Below are positions 61,201 to 64,000 of a DNA stretch of 64,000 nucleotides, piece by piece. The position numbers and the translations under genes were made by a program. Position 1 is the stretch's first letter; every line of letters starts with the position of its first letter. The notes under the pieces were generated by a model that was not told the origin of the DNA, searched no databases, and saw only the letters and a program-made list of their open reading frames with translations. The DNA comes from Klebsormidium nitens (taxonomy: Eukaryota; Streptophyta; Klebsormidiophyceae; Klebsormidiales; Klebsormidiaceae). The DNA lies in contig DF236950.1 in NCBI GenBank assembly GCA_000708835.1, forward strand, positions 371,716 through 435,715. The letters run 5' to 3'.

Positions 61201-64000
61201 CGCAAGAAGACCTCCCAACTGCATCAGCAAGCTTACGAGCCTTCAAGGTAGGACGTGTTGACACGGCGCGGTCTCCCAGTTTGCTTATTACTCTTCTCGT
61301 CTCCTTGCAGTAACGAAATAGAGGGCATCAGATTAAGAACGCGGACAGTGCTGCTGCGAGATATTGTCCACCAAACGACGTTTCAGCAGGACTATTGAAA
61401 CCAAAGACTCTCCACCCTTCAGGAAGGGGGAAGCTCCGGTCGCGGGGCTAGCGTGGGCACCTTGAGGTCCTTGAGCGCGGCGGCGTGCTCCTTCTTGGCG
61501 GCCTTGATGCTGCTCTCGATGGCCTGGAGCCGCGCCTCGCGCTCCTTGCCCTGGTCCGCCTTCTTCTGCTCCAGCTCCGTCGCCTCCGCCTGCAGCGCGG
61601 CCTGCCGCTCGCGCGCCGCCACCAGGGCATCCTGCAACCCCAAAACATTACTCTATTATTCAGACCCCGGTGAAGATATCGCATAGAGCGCAACGGTCAG
61701 TGTTCAAAGACTGGGAGAATGCACAGCGGTCGTCACGGACTTTGCGTTTATCCAAACGCTTTTTGGCCCAGGAATTGCTGGCCCTGCGCGTCGCAAGTTG
61801 CCTTGCCACAAAATACAGAACAACGGCCTCCGGCAAGGTCAGCTCGAAGAAGGGAAGAAGCGCAGTTGAACTTGCACTGACCATTATCCTGGAAGAGTCG
61901 ATTCGTGCACTTTCGGGCAGACTACCTGCGGAAGTAGCCTTAGCAAAGGCCGTCTTCTACCTGCGCAATGGTGAGGTCCGTCTCCATGGCAGCGACCGCC
62001 TCTGCGAGCTGGTGGCTCTCGCTCTTCTCGCTCCGCTCCTGCAGCAGCTTCAAGCTGTGGCTCTTCAGCTCCAGCTCACCCTTCACCCGCTGGTACTCCG
62101 CATTCCCCGCCGCCAACGTGGCAAGCTGCACGGAACGAGAGATCCTGTTCGGACCTTGCCAAATGCTGGGGAAAGTGGGATACAGTCGACGCCTCAACAC
62201 TTTGCTGACTGGCAATTCAAATATCTATTGTCGTCCGCTGCGTTGTTAACAACACTCCTGCTAATAGGTTGGGGGTCTGAGGTAGATGCACACGAAACGG
62301 GAGCGGGTGGCAGGACGACCTCAGGCATGCTGCGGGTCTCACCTCCGCCTCGATTGCCGTCAACGCGTTCTGATGCCGCTCCAAGTCGGCCTCGGCTAGT
62401 CGGAGCTCGTGCAGCTTTTGCAGCTTGCTCGTCTTTCTGGACAAAACACGACACGCCGTCAGCGACGTGTCCGCAGGGTCGTACTTGCACCAATGTGACG
62501 CAAGTCCGCAGATACCATCCTTTGCAGCATTGCAAGTCCAGCCGTCAAACCTGATTTGGAGTAGTTCGACGCATAGTTGGCCCGGATTGTCAAGTCTGTG
62601 AGTAAGAGAATATTAGGCAAGTAACACTCACGGTCTTGAGCCTCCCGTGATCGTGCCTGCTGGGTTGAATGTCTCCCCCTCCAAAGACACGGTGTGGGAA
62701 CGGATGTTTCGGTCGTAGCAGACCTGCAATGCCAACCATATTTTCCAGAACAGAATTCAAGGAGCTCCTAAGTTGCACTGTTACAGACCCTCACGGCGTC
62801 TAAAAGCACACATAGCGGAGTTGCATAACAGCAGCTCTCCAGCATACATTCAGTTAGTTGCCTCGACGGATTCAATAGAGAATCACTCGTGCCCTTCCTT
62901 CAGGGAGCGTCTCTCTCTCGCTTCAATTTCGCGAGCCATCCAAAACGCAGCCGCACCTTCTCGGCTGTTTGATAGTCTCTGCAGATGAAGGAGTTGCCAA
63001 AGACGAAAGCCATTGCATTCTGCACAACAGCAAAAAGAAGTGTCAGTAGTCAAGAAGCGTTTGGCAGAGCTAGCGTCACGAGAGAGTCTAGACGGTAAAG
63101 AAAGATCATCTGCTTAACCTAGAAGACCCTGCTTTCGACGTCTTGCTTCCCGATCGTCATCGTCGGTCTCGCTTCTGAGACCGGTGAGCCGCGTCCAGGT
63201 AAAGTTATCCTCTCTAGAAATTACATGATGCGAAGGACGTGACGAAGTGCGTTCTTACCTGCAGCTCGTCCTCGTAGCCCACCAACGACAGGGCCAGCCG
63301 CGCTCCCTCCGGGCCAGCCTACGAAGGGAACGTTCACTATTGGATAAGTCCGCAGTAGCCAGCCGACTCAAAGAAGATGGATGTCAATCCCAACATGCGG
63401 AGAACTGCCGGCGTGCAAAGTGGCCCATCTCAGCGATACCTTGCTGCATAAGTCGGTTTTAAGCTCAGCCATGAGACCCTGAAGAGGCCCCCAAGCAAAG
63501 CTCTTTCACAGTGTGCATGATGTGAACAGCGCACGTTGCACAAAGACGGCAACTGATTCCACAAGCTTATAGCGACTAGGCAAATGGGATTGTTTACTCA
63601 CAACATGTGCAGCCGCTTGCTGCACGTGCTGTGGTGCCTTTCTGCCGTCAATTTTGTCCAGCGGGATGATGGTCACCCGCCTCTGCAGCCTCCCTTTGTC
63701 CAGGACTAGCTTGCCTGTGTTGGCGTCTGACACAACCACATTGAACAGCTTGCCTCCGGCAGCAACCTGTGATCGGCAAGCGAACCGCTTGGAAGACATT
63801 CGAGAGCAATATGGCCCAATCGAACATGCCGATAACGAGAATATAACAGGCGTCCTTTCTTTGAGGGTCCCGTCTTCCTTTGGAATTCATAAGAAGCCAC
63901 CTAAGCACTTGTCAAGCCTTAGAAAAGTGGCCGCAGGAGCAGACTGAAACCAGCGGCTTCGAACTTTCTCAAAGATCACTCAAGAAGTGCATTTTCGATG
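58288..64000 (-). CDS. SMC2: Condensin subunit SMC2, hinge to C-terminus (5' end outside window)
   Basis: Fourteen exons: 63766-63602, 63318-63259, 63019-62957, 62723-62632, 62436-62343, 62125-61961, 61631-61461, 61168-61028, 60754-60587, 60376-60192, 59895-59802, 59471-59157, 58840-58766, 58449-58288; 649 residues. The 234 bp right of 63766 are intron. SMC2 pairs with SMC4 to form the ATPase core of condensin, which compacts mitotic chromosomes. The hinge is visible ([52 protein letters not shown]). Long Glu/Lys/Ala-rich exons form the returning coiled coil. The C-terminal ATPase head has the signature [18 protein letters not shown], Walker B YILDE-VDAALD split by an intron, and [18 protein letters not shown]. 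The hinge wording separates it from SMC1, 3 and 4. The stop codon overlaps a consensus splice donor, so the last 20 residues are uncertain. Confidence 0.95.

Overview
The window is nuclear DNA from a plant-lineage eukaryote. Its genes are built of short exons and introns of about 100-1300 bp. Several products belong to plastid families with leader-like N-termini (AKRP-type ankyrin protein, thylakoid-type CtpA protease, FtsH protease), next to mitochondrial, peroxisomal, nucleolar and chromosomal proteins. Gene structures, compactness and the mixed green-lineage gene set fit a streptophyte alga such as Klebsormidium; the genus is inference. Exon models were built by hand from splice sites, unbroken phase and family motifs, so borders are good estimates rather than transcript-proven.

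Layout, left to right. 1-1671: no gene. 1672-6084 (-): AKRP/EMB506-like ankyrin protein with one 33-residue repeat per exon. 7319-13623 (-): 754-residue Tm-1-like fusion (UPF0261 domain plus TIM barrel). 14055-17950 (+): ketose 3-epimerase-like enzyme, divergent from the Tm-1-like gene. 19072-23633 (-): CtpA-type D1 C-terminal processing protease. 24038-26027 (+): cytosolic ribosomal protein S18 with an ATG-only first coding exon. 28010-30554 (+): BTB protein with an apparent frameshift. 31701-38390 (-): PEX1. 38977-39887 (+): mitochondrial ribosomal protein mL53. 40803-47058 (-): DEAD-box helicase of the RH16/DDX56/Dbp9 family. 47905-52937 (+): FtsH protease. 53909-56708 (-): BTB-BACK protein, also with an apparent frameshift. 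58288 to beyond 64000 (-): the hinge-to-C-terminus half of condensin SMC2.

Four of the gene pairs are head-to-head over short spacers (431, 404, 586 and 846 bp), so much of the window is arranged as shared promoters. The most striking non-coding object is a 334-bp MITE-like element with long terminal inverted repeats. It lies in the RH16/FtsH divergent promoter and carries three ACGT-core palindromes of the kind bZIP factors bind. A second, smaller inverted-repeat element lies in an intron of the Tm-1-like gene and has a related copy in a CtpA intron. Telo-box motifs sit upstream of RH16 and in the PEX1/mL53 spacer.

I found no bacterial-style system, CRISPR array, rRNA or tRNA. The genes are mostly recognisable housekeeping genes. 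The best leads are the MITE-borne regulatory sites, the divergent Tm-1-like/epimerase pair, the arginine in the first Walker A motif of PEX1, and the same-direction one-base frame breaks in both BTB genes.
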